Origin: Falsibacillus pallidus
Lineage (GTDB): Bacteria > Bacillota > Bacilli > Bacillales > DSM-25281
Assembly: GCF_003350505.1 (NCBI RefSeq)
Contig: NZ_QQAY01000023.1
Span: 1 to 33,661, forward strand
Direction: 5' to 3'
Length of the DNA stretch: 33,661 bases
Both the position numbers and the translations under genes were made by a program. Below the pieces are notes generated by a model, which worked only from the letters and a program-made list of their open reading frames with translations, made no database searches and was not told where the DNA came from. Below, one piece after another: positions 1 to 6,383 of the stretch (position 1 is the stretch's first letter; each line of letters opens with the position of its first letter).

Positions 1-260
1 GCAGAGGCCTCCAAGCGGAGTGAAAACGAAGCGCGGAAGAAAAAAAGTACGCCATTTACTTGCATATAAGTGTCTACTTTATTGACAGAAGTCCACTATA
101 CGCGAGAATATGCAGCTTTTTGCGCGAAACACAACCGTTTATGCACCAAAATCCATTCCTTATGCGCCAACGGTAGGCGGACCCCGAAAAGGTGAGAAAA
201 AGAGCGACGCCATTCGACAAATACCGGGGCGTGACAGGGACCTTCAAAGCACCTTCCAGG
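1..260. other. Intergenic stretch without a recognisable gene
   Basis: No reading frame here has a ribosome binding site followed by a plausible protein; the frames running from about 110 to 545 pass through the DnaA-box cluster and palindrome and translate to low-complexity, histidine- and tyrosine-rich sequence. Two weak DnaA-box-like nonamers, TTATGCACC (139-147) and TTATGCGCC (160-168), may be outliers of the cluster that starts at 261. A TTGACA hexamer at 83-88 has no good -10 partner. Confidence 0.5.
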
Positions 261-420
261 TTATTCACACAGTTATCAACAGTCAGAATGTTTATAATTG
301 TGGTTATTCACAGACTTATGCACATTATCCCCAGAATTATCCGACAATTTGTGCACAATTTTATCCACTCGACAAATTCACTGGTAGAAACATTTTCCAA
401 AGTTATCAACATTATCCACA
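261..420 (+). promoter_or_regulatory. DnaA-box cluster, all boxes in the same orientation
   Basis: Eight nonamers match or nearly match the bacterial DnaA box TTATNCACA on the plus strand: TTATTCACA (261-269), TTATCAACA (273-281), TTATTCACA (304-312), TTATGCACA (316-324), TTATCCCCA (325-333), TTATCCACT (361-369), TTATCAACA (403-411) and the perfect TTATCCACA (412-420). Several are head-to-tail with spacing of 0 or 3 bp, and a palindromic TTGTGCACAA lies at 349-358. DnaA-box clusters outside oriC are known in B. subtilis and act as DnaA reservoirs or regulatory sites. There is no dnaA, dnaN or obvious AT-rich unwinding element here, so a titration or regulatory role is inferred rather than an origin. 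Confidence 0.7.
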
Positions 421-425
421 AAATG

Positions 426-487
426 TGGGACGCGGGGACAGGTTCATTGTCCCGCCCCTGGGACAACAAACCTGTCCCCCTGTCCCA
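426..487. repeat. REP-like nested palindrome
   Basis: Two nested inverted repeats form one long hairpin. The outer arms are TGGGAC (426-431) plus GGGGACAGGTT (434-444), pairing with AACCTGTCCCC (469-479) plus GTCCCA (482-487). The inner arms are TTGTCCC (447-453) and GGGACAA (460-466). Palindromes with this GGGACA/TGTCCC vocabulary are familiar from many Bacillus intergenic regions and are usually regarded as REP-type elements mobilised by IS200-like (RAYT) transposases; that assignment is from memory. Only one copy is in this window, and it begins five bases after the last DnaA box. Confidence 0.65.
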
Positions 488-494
488 TAAATAT

Positions 495-529
495 GAAAAA
501 AGCAGGGAACGAATGGTCCCTGCTTTTTT
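495..529. terminator. Bidirectional terminator, 3' of yfhD
   Basis: A 13-bp perfect stem, AAAAAAGCAGGGA (495-507) with TCCCTGCTTTTTT (517-529), has an A-run on one side and a T-run on the other, so it can terminate in both directions. It is placed to end the leftward yfhD transcript. Confidence 0.85.
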
Positions 530-560
530 CTTAGCCAATGCTTAAAGCATAAGCTTACTT

Positions 561-752
561 TTATCGTTTGTTCTTTTTCTGCTTCACACGCTGGTTGGCA
601 GCGTTGGAGCGAGCCTGTGCCTCAAAGTCGGCTTGGTCAGCTAATTCGCGGGAATACTCAACATCCTGAGCATTGCTTTTTAAGTTCTTAGGAACCTGTG
701 GAAGTTTGTTCTTGTTCTTATCACGCGTTTTCTGATTGTTAGCACGACCCAT
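561..752 (-). CDS. yfhD: YfhD family small protein
   Basis: This is a 63-residue, highly charged protein beginning MGRANNQKTRDKNKNKLPQVPKN, matching the YfhD family of Bacillus by its start, the LPQVP segment and the central YSRELADQADFEAQAR core. It has no signal peptide, membrane segment or cysteine, and is probably disordered. Its function is unknown. The ATG follows a good AAAGGGGT ribosome site. It lies downstream of yfhE and yfhF on the same strand, but a hairpin with a T-run at 785-815 separates it from yfhE, so it may have its own promoter. Confidence 0.85.
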   Translation of the reverse strand: MGRANNQKTRDKNKNKLPQVPKNLKSNAQDVEYSRELADQADFEAQARSNAANQRVKQKKNKR

Positions 753-784
753 TACACAAAACCCCTTTCAAGATAAAAGAAGAT

Positions 785-815
785 AAAAGTACGGGAGAGT
801 GGATCCCCCGTACTA
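785..815 (-). terminator. Terminator between yfhE and yfhD
   Basis: Inverted arms AGTACGGG (789-796) and CCCGTACT (806-813) are followed, reading the minus strand, by a short T-run (ACTTTTATCTT). It lies between the yfhE stop and the yfhD start. Confidence 0.7.
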
Positions 816-851
816 ATAGAATGCCCGTATCTTGAAATTTTCCTCAGGTAA

Positions 852-974
852 TTATTTGTTTCTTTTGGTATTGTATCCAGCGACGCGATCCGCGGCTTTG
901 AAAGACCGGGTATACGTAATCTCCTGTGCGCTCGTCAATGTGCTGCGTTCTTTTTCACCTTTTCGCTTTTCCAA
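852..974 (-). CDS. yfhE: YfhE family small protein
   Basis: This 40-residue basic protein uses a TTG start (974-972) behind the ribosome site GAAAGGGTG. The translation reads MEKRKGEKERSTLTSAQEIT, then YTRSFKAADRVAGYN and a basic tail. The LTSAQEITYTRSFKAADRVAGYN core is that of the YfhE family, which sits beside yfhD and yfhF in B. subtilis. Its function is unknown. The gene is easily missed because of its size and non-ATG start. Confidence 0.85.
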   Translation of the reverse strand: MEKRKGEKERSTLTSAQEITYTRSFKAADRVAGYNTKRNK

Positions 975-1039
975 ATGAAAACACCCTTTCCCTCGAAGAT
1001 TACTCCTATTTTTTCCATATTAAAGGCCGGATATACCGT

Positions 1040-1948
1040 TTACCTCTTATAAATATCCGCCAAGGCGCGCTCGAGAGTCGCAAAATGAAAGGAATATCCA
1101 TTGTTCTGCAGTTTTTCGGGCATGACTTTTTGGCCTTCCAAAACGAGGATGCTCATTTCACCCAGGGCTAACTTCAGGGCAAAAGCAGGGGCCGGAAGCC
1201 AGTGGGGCCTGTTCAGGACGTCGCCGAGTATTTTCCCGAATTCATTCATCCGGAGAGGGTGGGGAGCTGTAAGATTGACGGGGCCACTCATTTGATCGTG
1301 TTCCATGCAGAACTGGACGGCTGATACTACGTCCTGGATGTGGATCCACGACATCCACTGTTCGCCGGATCCGACCTTTCCACCGGCAAACATCTTGTAA
1401 GGCATGGCGATTTTCGGCAGTGCTCCGCTGTCTTTTCCGAGGATGATGCCAAAGCGGGTAAACACCGTCCGTACACCATCCATCTCGGCACCGCTCGCTT
1501 TTTGCTCCCACTTCTTTACGGTTTCAGCGAGGAAGTCATCCCCTTTATCAGTGGACTCTTCTGTATAGGTCCTGTTCAAATCGGGCGGATAGATGCCGAT
1601 TGCGCTGGCGTTGATCAAGACCCCAGGCTTTTTATTCAATGAACGGATGATCCGCAATACTTCATCTGTTGCTTTCATCCGGCTATCAAAAATCCGCTTC
1701 TTCCGTTCCTCTGTCCAGCGTCCGCTGTTGATGGATTCACCGGCTAAGTTAATGAATGCATCAATGCCTTCTAAATCCGGCACGGGATTGGCGCCGTCAG
1801 ACATCCATTTCACGTAGCGGACTCGATCGGTGGAAGTGTATTTATCAGGATTGCGGGTTAAAATGATCACTTCATGATTCGCTTTCATCAAGTCATGTGT
1901 CAGGACTTTTCCAATGAAACCTGTTCCTCCGGTTATTGCTGCTTTCAT
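1040..1948 (-). CDS. yfhF: TIGR01777-type NAD(P)-dependent sugar epimerase-like protein YfhF
   Basis: This 302-residue extended short-chain dehydrogenase/epimerase opens with the Rossmann motif ITGGTGFIGKVL, which binds the nucleotide cofactor, and contains the FINLAGE segment near residue 86. These mark the SulA/TIGR01777 (SDR39U1-like) family to which B. subtilis YfhF belongs; the physiological substrate of this family is not known. The length is normal for the family. The gene is divergent from recX, with about 100 bp between them that must carry both promoters. yfhE follows it on the same strand about 65 bp downstream. Confidence 0.9.
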   Translation of the reverse strand: MKAAITGGTGFIGKVLTHDLMKANHEVIILTRNPDKYTSTDRVRYVKWMSDGANPVPDLEGIDAFINLAGESINSGRWTEERKKRIFDSRMKATDEVLRIIRSLNKKPGVLINASAIGIYPPDLNRTYTEESTDKGDDFLAETVKKWEQKASGAEMDGVRTVFTRFGIILGKDSGALPKIAMPYKMFAGGKVGSGEQWMSWIHIQDVVSAVQFCMEHDQMSGPVNLTAPHPLRMNEFGKILGDVLNRPHWLPAPAFALKLALGEMSILVLEGQKVMPEKLQNNGYSFHFATLERALADIYKR

Positions 1949-2047
1949 TTCGTTCCCCTCCCGTTTCTTATTCCTTATATTTTACCTATTTCACCAATAA
2001 AAAACTTATACCAATGTGTTAACATTAATAAGAAGAGGTGATTCACC

Positions 2048-2851
2048 GTGGCCATCATTACGAAAATATCCAAACAAGTCAAAAACGATGAACGATATAA
2101 TATTTTTTTGGATGGAAAATATGCTTTCAGTGTGGACGAGGATGTGCTGGCAAAGCAGAGGCTGCAGAAGGGGCAAGAGCTTTCTGACCTTGATATTTCG
2201 GAAATTCAATTCCATGACGATATCCGAAAAGGCTATAACATGGCATTGAACTATTTGACTGCCCGCATGCGGACGGAAAAAGAAATCAGGACTTACTTAA
2301 AGGATAAAGAAATAGAGGAATCCATCATTCCGGAAATCATTTTTAAATTAAATCAGTACAAGTTTATCAATGACGAAGAATTTGCGATTGCTTTTGTAAG
2401 AACGCAGGCAGCTACGACCAATAAAGGGCCTGTCACCATCAAAAGAGAGCTTGCGGAAAAAGGCGTCCATCAGAATTTCATTGAAAGGGCGTTGGAAGAG
2501 TTTCCGTTTGATCAACAGCTGGAGAACGCGATGAAGCTTGCTGAAAAAGTGGTGAGACAAAATCAGAACCTCTCTCAGTCCAATGTGAAGCAAAAAATTC
2601 AGCAGACCCTGATGAGGAAAGGGTATTCGTCGAGTGTCATCCAAGAGGCATTGAACGAAGTTGAGTTTGAAAAAGATACCGATGAAGAATGGGATGCAAT
2701 CCTTTATCAAGGAGAAAAAGCCTACAGACGCTACAGCAAATTTGAAGGATTTGAATATAAGCAAAAAATGAAGCAGGCGCTGTATCGAAAAGGATTTAAG
2801 ATGGAGCTGATCGACCGCTTCCTTGAACATAAAGAAGAAGAGGAGGGCTGA
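2048..2851 (+). CDS. recX: Recombination regulator RecX
   Basis: This 267-residue protein has the lysine- and glutamate-rich three-helix repeats of RecX, including the segments ALNYLTARMRTEKEIRTYL and FKLNQYKFINDEEFAIAFV. RecX binds RecA filaments and modulates strand exchange. B. subtilis RecX (formerly YfhG) is nearly the same length and also follows yfhF. The start is GTG at 2048, chosen because the ribosome site AGAAGAGGTG lies seven bases upstream; an ATG at 2016 is in another frame. The stop codon is embedded in the hairpin of the terminator that follows. Confidence 0.93.
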   Translation: MAIITKISKQVKNDERYNIFLDGKYAFSVDEDVLAKQRLQKGQELSDLDISEIQFHDDIRKGYNMALNYLTARMRTEKEIRTYLKDKEIEESIIPEIIFKLNQYKFINDEEFAIAFVRTQAATTNKGPVTIKRELAEKGVHQNFIERALEEFPFDQQLENAMKLAEKVVRQNQNLSQSNVKQKIQQTLMRKGYSSSVIQEALNEVEFEKDTDEEWDAILYQGEKAYRRYSKFEGFEYKQKMKQALYRKGFKMELIDRFLEHKEEEEG

Positions 2852-2870
2852 TATGGCCCTCCTCTTGTTT
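2840..2870 (+). terminator. recX terminator
   Basis: Arms GAGGAGGGC (2840-2848) and GCCCTCCTC (2856-2864) are followed by TTGTTT. The recX stop codon TGA (2849-2851) lies in the loop. Confidence 0.85.
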
Positions 2871-2917
2871 ATCACAATAGCTATAAGTTAACAAATTTTG
2901 CAAGTGCAGTACCGGCT

Positions 2918-3060
2918 AGCTCCAGCGCCTAGAGGCTGGGAGGTTTCCCTCAGCACACTTACGATAAGTCAACATCGGATCGCTTTCGCTCTCCGTGTTT
3001 CCTTTATCTCGTGGTGCTTCAGTCCAACCTCGGCGCCTCTGTTCAGGCGCTTCCGCTTTT
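2918..3060. repeat. Dispersed structured intergenic repeat, copy A
   Basis: This copy begins AGCTCCAGCGCCTAG and ends AGGCGCTTCCGCTTTT, the terminal signature shared by all three copies. The outer helix is AGCGCCT (2924-2930) with AGGCGCT (3045-3051); the next helix is AGAGGC (2931-2936) with GCCTCT (3035-3040). The centre (AGCACACTTACGATAAGTC and following) is nearly identical to copy C. The copy lies between recX and the short-chain dehydrogenase, and its right end encodes the last residues of that dehydrogenase. Confidence 0.85.
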
Positions 3061-3735
3061 GTTCTTGGATTCAATAACGATCTCTGTCTTCTCTGCGCTT
3101 TCTTTGACGATGATTTCCGCCACTTCTTTTGGTGTGCGCAAGCGGCTTTTATCCTTGATATGGTCCGTCTCGTCCCAGAATGGCGTGTTCATTCCGCCCA
3201 TGTAAGCTGCAACAATGCGGAGGCCGGTGTCGGCATACTCCTGCTGCAAGCTCTCTGTGAAGCCTCTTAATGCAAATTTACTTGCTACATACAACGATTC
3301 ATTTTTCTTGCCGCGCAGTCCGGCTGTTGAAATGATATTGATGATCGTGCCTCTATTATTCTGTAAAAAGCCCGGGATAAATGCTTTTGCCAAATAAATC
3401 GGTCCGAAGCTGTTTGTACGGAACATCGCTTCCATCTGATCGGCCGTCGATTCCATAAATGGTCCGAACATTCCTATGCCGGCGTTGTTCACGAGGATAT
3501 CCACAGGGCCGTCTTCTTCAATTTCCGCTGCAATGTGCTTAACTTCGCTTACCACCGTTATATCCGCTGCATGAACATAAACCTTTGCACCGCTTTTTTC
3601 TGCTTCAGCCGCCGTTTCTTCCAATGTCTGCAGGCTGCGCCCGACCAGGTGCAATTCCACATCATTATCGGCATACTGCAAAGCCAATTCTTTTCCTAGT
3701 CCTGTGCCTGCTCCAGTAATCACAATTTTTTTCAT
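3043..3735 (-). CDS. Short-chain dehydrogenase/reductase (SDR)
   Basis: This is a 230-residue classical SDR with the nucleotide-binding motif TGAGTGLG (residues 7-14), NNAG (83-86), catalytic Ser136, and Tyr149-x3-Lys153 (YVASK). It should carry out an NAD(P)-dependent oxidoreduction, but the substrate cannot be predicted. B. subtilis has no SDR between recX and yfhH, so this looks like an insertion or a lineage-specific gene. The C-terminal residues KSGSA and the stop are encoded by the right end of structured repeat copy A, which suggests that repeat arrival supplied a new 3' end. The ATG is the natural start, with a GGGGGCG ribosome site. Confidence 0.9.
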   Translation of the reverse strand: MKKIVITGAGTGLGKELALQYADNDVELHLVGRSLQTLEETAAEAEKSGAKVYVHAADITVVSEVKHIAAEIEEDGPVDILVNNAGIGMFGPFMESTADQMEAMFRTNSFGPIYLAKAFIPGFLQNNRGTIINIISTAGLRGKKNESLYVASKFALRGFTESLQQEYADTGLRIVAAYMGGMNTPFWDETDHIKDKSRLRTPKEVAEIIVKESAEKTEIVIESKNKSGSA

Positions 3736-3882
3736 GATGAACGCCCCCTATGTAAAAAATGATTCGTCTTTCGGCATGAGTTCAATTAAAATTCCAATTT
3801 AACTTTCCGTGCATATACGAAAAGAAGATTCACTTTATTCTATCGCATTTTTTCACTATACTAAAGCAGAGGTGCTTATACT

Positions 3883-4203
3883 ATGGAAACTGAGAGAAGA
3901 TATAGTGAGATGACGAAACATGAGTTGAATGAAGAGATTGCCCAATTGCGGGAGAAAGCTCGAAAAGCCGAGCAGCTTGGCATGGTGAATGAGTTCGCTG
4001 TACTGCAGCGTAAATCGATCATGGCTCAGGCCTATCTCCTTGATCCAAACGATTTCAAATCAGGAGAAATCTACGGGATTATTGGCGATCCGGGCAATTA
4101 TTTTAAAGTCGACTACATGAATGGCGTGTTTGCCTGGGGCTTCCGCCTGCAGGGAGATGGAAAGGAAGAGGCCCTTCCGATTTCACTCCTACAGAATAAA
4201 TAA
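3883..4203 (+). CDS. yfhH: YfhH family protein (DUF1811)
   Basis: This 106-residue soluble protein has a helical N-terminal half (EMTKHELNEEIAQLREKARKAEQLGM) and a beta-rich C-terminal half with GEIYGIIGDPGNYFKVDYMNG. This is the pattern of the YfhH/DUF1811 family, whose B. subtilis member also follows recX. Its function is unknown. The ATG is preceded by AGAGGTG, and a TATACT hexamer at 3857-3862 could be its -10 box, although the -35 is poor. Confidence 0.88.
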   Translation: METERRYSEMTKHELNEEIAQLREKARKAEQLGMVNEFAVLQRKSIMAQAYLLDPNDFKSGEIYGIIGDPGNYFKVDYMNGVFAWGFRLQGDGKEEALPISLLQNK

Positions 4204-4210
4204 AATAATG

Positions 4211-4242
4211 GCCAGGCGCCTTTCAAAAGATCAGCGCCTGGC
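4211..4242 (-). terminator. Hairpin between yfhH and the YpzG-like gene
   Basis: Perfect 9-bp arms GCCAGGCGC (4211-4219) and GCGCCTGGC (4234-4242) are followed on the minus strand by ATTATTTTAT. It most likely ends the leftward YpzG-like/sspK transcripts and may also serve yfhH. Confidence 0.7.
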
Positions 4243-4255
4243 AGTCAATTAGGGG

Positions 4256-4414
4256 TTATGACCTTTTACGCGTTTCATTCGCTAGAATGATCTGCTTCTG
4301 AGTGATTCTTGTTTCGCCATTCGCTTGAGCATGAGCGTGTTTTTTATTGAACCAAGCTTTATTGAATGGACTGTTATATCTGTCATTAGAGAAATTATTA
4401 TTCACATTATCCAT
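4256..4414 (-). CDS. Small YpzG-like protein
   Basis: This 52-residue protein starts at an ATG with a strong ribosome site, AAGGGGGC, six bases upstream. It reads MDNVNNNFSNDRYNSPFNKA, then tryptophan and a C-terminal core AQANGETRITQKQIILANET ending KRS. The NGETRITQ...IL.NETRKRS tail resembles the YpzG family of small Bacillus proteins, which often lies next to sspK; this is recognition from memory. It probably belongs to the sporulation set, since it lies just downstream of sspK on the same strand. It has no cysteine, signal or membrane segment. Confidence 0.7.
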   Translation of the reverse strand: MDNVNNNFSNDRYNSPFNKAWFNKKHAHAQANGETRITQKQIILANETRKRS

Positions 4415-4450
4415 GTGAAAGCCCCCTTGAATTGTCAGATTCAGTACGTG

Positions 4451-4615
4451 TCAAATGGTATCCTTTTCACGTTGATTGGATGCATGCATTCTTTCTTGCG
4501 GATGCGTATTGATTGTGCCGTTTGCCCGTTTAGAGGCATACTCGGCTTTGGCCCGCGGCTCGCCTTCGAATTTATTCTGGCTGCCGTATGGGAAACCTTT
4601 AGCTTTATTTCGCAT
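4451..4615 (-). CDS. sspK: Small acid-soluble spore protein SspK
   Basis: This 54-residue protein begins [20 protein letters not shown] and contains [20 protein letters not shown] followed by ERM, the conserved SspK sequence. SspK is a minor spore-core protein, in B. subtilis made in the forespore under sigma-G. The start at 4615 was chosen because AGGGGGTTCTTAC precedes this ATG and the protein begins there in the family; an upstream in-frame methionine would add about 36 unrelated residues. It is divergent from yfhJ. Confidence 0.92.
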   Translation of the reverse strand: MRNKAKGFPYGSQNKFEGEPRAKAEYASKRANGTINTHPQERMHASNQREKDTI

Positions 4616-4762
4616 GTAAGAACCCCCTGAATGCTTGATCGACTTGCACTGACGCGGGAAAACAAAGATGTTCTCCGCAATGCTTCCCCGCGTACATATA
4701 GTATGATGAAAATTGACTGGCACTAAGCGGAGATATTAATGGGAAAGGAGGTTGCAATTTTT

Positions 4763-5032
4763 ATGAATGAATTATTCGAAAAGCTGACGGCACTTCTGTT
4801 GGAGAAAAACGATCGCTTAAGCTATGCAAGAGCAAGGACGTGGGTCGAAATCCTCTGGGAAGATTTCGAAACTACCTATGCTAAAGCTGGACGCGAATAC
4901 AAAGGCAGGGAAATGACGAAAAAAATCGTCACCCACTGGATTACGCAATACGGAGAAAAGCTCCATGAATTTGCAGCCGTCAATCCAAAATATCAGCACC
5001 TGCTTAATGATGAAAATGACATGAAGCACTAA
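4763..5032 (+). CDS. yfhJ: YfhJ family protein (WVELL protein)
   Basis: This 89-residue helical protein contains ARTWVEILWEDFETTYAKAG and KIVTHWITQYGEKLHEF, typical of the small YfhJ family named for its WVELL-like motif. Its function is unknown. The start at 4763 is chosen because GGAAAGGAGG (4741-4750) lies upstream of it; the in-frame ATG at 4739 sits before that ribosome site. In B. subtilis sspK and yfhJ are also neighbours. Confidence 0.85.
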   Translation: MNELFEKLTALLLEKNDRLSYARARTWVEILWEDFETTYAKAGREYKGREMTKKIVTHWITQYGEKLHEFAAVNPKYQHLLNDENDMKH

Positions 5033-5037
5033 TGCAC

Positions 5038-5083
5038 AACAAAAGGATCATCGCCATTTTATATGGACGATGATCCTTTTGTT
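5038..5083. terminator. Strong bidirectional terminator after yfhJ
   Basis: A 16-bp perfect stem, AACAAAAGGATCATCG (5038-5053) with CGATGATCCTTTTGTT (5068-5083), is placed to end yfhJ and to stop transcription leaving yfhP from the other side. Confidence 0.88.
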
Positions 5084-5123
5084 ATAGAAAGAAAGTATAA
5101 AAATTCTGGGTGAAGTGCTGTCC

Positions 5124-5236
5124 AGCTCCAGCGCCTAGCCCCTCGAGTCATAAGCCGTACCTCTACGGAAATCAGGATTTCCTTCGAGTTCCGTCTTATG
5201 CTGGTCGGGGCTGTTCGAGGCGCTTGCGCTTTTCTT
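5124..5236. repeat. Dispersed structured intergenic repeat, copy B (variant centre)
   Basis: It shares the ends of copies A and C (AGCTCCAGCGCCTAG and GAGGCGCTTGCGCTTTTC) but has a different centre. Paired segments are AGCGCCT (5130-5136) with AGGCGCT (5218-5224), AGCCCC (5137-5142) with GGGGCT (5207-5212), CATAAG (5149-5154) with CTTATG (5195-5200), and ACGGAA (5165-5170) with TTCCGT (5189-5194). It ends immediately before the yfhP stop codon, between convergent yfhJ and yfhP. Confidence 0.85.
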
Positions 5237-5237
5237 A

Positions 5238-6218
5238 CTAGAAAGTATTGATCTCAAGCTTCTTCCTGAGTTTTTCCTTGCTAAAGATCCAGCCGGTATA
5301 GGAGCCTGTAATGTTCAGGTCAAGATCGAGCTGCACCACGGCGACAAATGGATAGTGGCCGTTGCTCCGGTAGCGCAAATCGATGAATCTCACTTCATAA
5401 TAGTCATCGTATTCATCGACTTCCCAGCGGAAGACCGGGGAAAAATGCAGGAACGCAGATAGGTTTTTATCTTTTTTCGCTGCATTGATCACATCTGTAT
5501 CCGGAATGGGGATCCGTTTAAACTCATCAAGCACCGTGATGGATCTCTGGTGCCCGCGCGCCACATAGAAAGAATCGCGTGTTTTGACGGCAATCCGCCA
5601 TTGGTGAAAACGCATGGTCGGAGAGACGATGATTGTTTCTGCCGTCGGAATACGTTTCTTGATGGCTTTTTTCAAACTGTGATGAGCATAAATCCGCCGC
5701 AGATAATAGCCGATGAGAATAACATATATGAGGGCAAAAGTAATGCCCGGATCCGCTCCGAATCCCCACAAGATCAAGCCTATTACATGCATGATGAAAA
5801 TAAAGGGGTCAAACGTATTGATGATCCCCAGCGCGACCCATCTGGATGAAAATGGCCGTAATGCCTGAGTCCCGTAAGCGTTGAAGATGTCAACAAACAC
5901 ATGCAGGAAGACGGCGAAAAATGTCCACAGCCATAAATGCAGCAGGTTGGCTTGCGGCATCAGCGGGTAGATCACTGCGATGATGGCAAGAGGCCAGAGC
6001 ATGACGGCAGGGATCGAATGGGTAATGCCCCGATGGTTGCGAATATAAACAGCGTTATTCCTTAATTTTAATACAGTATCTATATCAGGTATTTGCGATC
6101 CGATGATGGTTCCTATCAACACACTATGTGCGGTGGCCGTATGTTCCGCAACCACTGGATCGAGCGTCGCCAATCCTCCAAGCGCAAACCCCATGACTAC
6201 GTGTGTGCCAGTATCCAA
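5238..6218 (-). CDS. yfhP: YfhP, membrane-bound metal-dependent hydrolase family (YdjM/DUF457)
   Basis: This 326-residue protein has an N-terminal membrane domain with THVVMGFALGG, IIGSQIPDIDTVLK and NHRGITHSIPAVMLWP; the histidines and aspartates are the presumed metal ligands of the YdjM-like hydrolase family. Several hydrophobic segments fill roughly residues 60-200, followed by a soluble C-terminal domain. In B. subtilis YfhP is listed as a negative regulator of neighbouring genes (yfhQ/mutY, sspE and itself). The start is a TTG at 6218 with AAAGGAGG nine bases upstream, giving the family's usual length; the open frame extends 19 codons further without support. It is divergent from mutY. 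Confidence 0.88.
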   Translation of the reverse strand: MDTGTHVVMGFALGGLATLDPVVAEHTATAHSVLIGTIIGSQIPDIDTVLKLRNNAVYIRNHRGITHSIPAVMLWPLAIIAVIYPLMPQANLLHLWLWTFFAVFLHVFVDIFNAYGTQALRPFSSRWVALGIINTFDPFIFIMHVIGLILWGFGADPGITFALIYVILIGYYLRRIYAHHSLKKAIKKRIPTAETIIVSPTMRFHQWRIAVKTRDSFYVARGHQRSITVLDEFKRIPIPDTDVINAAKKDKNLSAFLHFSPVFRWEVDEYDDYYEVRFIDLRYRSNGHYPFVAVVQLDLDLNITGSYTGWIFSKEKLRKKLEINTF

Positions 6219-6383
6219 GTATGGATTCCTCCTTTTTAAAGGACAGCATTCTAGCTTGTATTGTTTGCAAAACATGATAAGGTATAAAAGAGTTCAATAC
6301 CATGGGAAAAACGTTTCAAATCTGTTCCATAATTATGTTATTCCCTAAACTGACACTAGATTAACATCCTGGAGGAAGTATTT

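Noticed and set aside
83-110. Promoter from the TTGACA at 83-88
   Set aside because: No acceptable -10 box at 16-18 bases and no gene or structured RNA that it would serve.
110-545. Overlapping open frames of 117 and 126 codons in the first 550 bases
   Set aside because: They run through the DnaA boxes, palindrome and terminator, lack ribosome sites and encode repetitive sequence without family features.
1-560. Chromosomal origin of replication
   Set aside because: The box density is suggestive, but there is no dnaA/dnaN, no clear AT-rich unwinding region, and the gene neighbourhood corresponds to a non-origin part of related chromosomes.
926-1171. Plus-strand 81-codon frame overlapping yfhE and yfhF
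   Set aside because: It is antisense to two genes with clear family matches.
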